A stretch of 64,000 bases of DNA. Source: CBDEUK01 sp965250225 (GTDB lineage Bacteria; Pseudomonadota; Gammaproteobacteria; Eutrophobiales; Eutrophobiaceae). Under the pieces are notes generated by a model. The model did not search any database, was not told where the DNA came from, and saw nothing but the letters and a program-made list of their open reading frames with translations. The first letter of the stretch is position 1, and the number at the start of each line of letters is the position of its first letter. The DNA is taken from assembly GCA_965250225.1 (NCBI GenBank), contig CBDFNQ010000017.1:1-64000 (forward strand), written 5' to 3'. Made by a program: the position numbers and the translations under genes. This document shows positions 63,758 through 64,000 of the stretch, in pieces.

Positions 63758-64000
63758 TTAGGCAGTCTGCCTTTTATTCATAATCTCGTCAAACGTCATT
63801 TCTGTCTCTGACACCTTTGCTTTCTCCAAAATCATACTGACTATATCCTCTTCCAACACCATTGCCTCAACGTTCGCCAAGCGTTCCTTATCAGCATAGT
63901 ACCAATTAATAATCGCACTGGGATCTTCATAGCCCTGAGACTGAGATTCGATCATCTGTCTGACCTTGGCTGGATCCGCTTTCATTTCGTTCTTTTTTAT
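63758..64000 (-). CDS. tig: trigger factor, C-terminal part (cut by window end)
   Basis: The final 81 codons match the C-terminal arm of trigger factor (MIESQSQGYEDPSAIINWYY, VEAMVLEEDIVSMILEKAKV, FDEIMN). The frame is open to the window edge, so the start is outside. The gene precedes clpP in the conserved order. A ribosome-bound chaperone. Confidence 0.9.
   Translation of the reverse strand: MKKNEMKADPAKVRQMIESQSQGYEDPSAIINWYYADKERLANVEAMVLEEDIVSMILEKAKVSETEMTFDEIMNKRQTA

Overview
The window looks like a chromosomal segment of a free-living, low-to-mid GC gammaproteobacterium. The evidence is the order tig-clpP-clpX-lon-hupB-tRNA-ppiD on the minus strand at the right end, an E. coli-like FabI, and several small families typical of gammaproteobacteria (YqcC, YajD, YaiL/DUF2058, TIGR02647, YbiT, YciA). 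I cannot name the genus.

Region 1 (1-7.3 kb) is an integron-type gene-cassette array with no integrase in view. Cassettes lie on the plus strand, and each gene is followed by an attC-like site (R'' box, inverted arms, R' box beginning GTT). The cassettes carry a truncated haemoglobin, a small MscS-like channel and a PAS-GGDEF diguanylate cyclase. Insertion sequences have colonised the sites. An IS1182-family element sits inside an R' box. Two near-identical defective IS110/IS1111-type elements each split an attC just after R''. A decayed third IS110 end marks a lost cassette.

Region 2 (7.3-16.4 kb) holds small accessory and housekeeping genes: YCII, two lipoproteins, MAPEG, an S4 protein, aquaporin, a sodium:solute symporter with a small partner, a PEP mutase/isocitrate lyase-family enzyme and a Sel1-repeat protein.

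Region 3 (16.4-27.3 kb) is a redox block. A minus-strand operon encodes a four-cluster ferredoxin, a tungsten-type aldehyde:ferredoxin oxidoreductase, a frameshifted FAD/NAD subunit, a MoaD-like protein and a small unknown protein. Facing away from it are glutaredoxin, a TVP38 membrane protein, a MerA/Lpd-like flavoprotein, glutathione reductase and modABC. The Mod transporter could supply molybdate or tungstate to the oxidoreductase.

Region 4 (27.5-46.5 kb) is mixed: a second-type EF-G, YqcC, a lipoprotein/TPR pair with a frameshift, YbiT, an rve-type insertion sequence, CDF transporter, a DUF3883 protein, a histone H1-like protein, exonuclease, Mug and a DUF2157/GDYXXLXY pair.

Region 5 (46.6-64 kb) carries a peptide ABC transporter operon with an embedded YciA thioesterase, then fabI, a dicarboxylate symporter, ppiD, tRNA-Asp, tRNA-Val and the protein quality-control cluster.

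The most unusual signal is a family of about 50-bp units, each made of two hairpins. Stem sequences change in a compensatory way while a GGA stays in the loop. Precise insertions of these units disrupt the IS1182 transposase (862-910) and both IS110 transposases (3355-3404, 5401-5450). Related units cluster directly after the stop codon of the histone H1-like gene (41990-42180). Several loops match the published CsrA/RsmA binding consensus, so transcripts of these units could bind CsrA. That link is inference.
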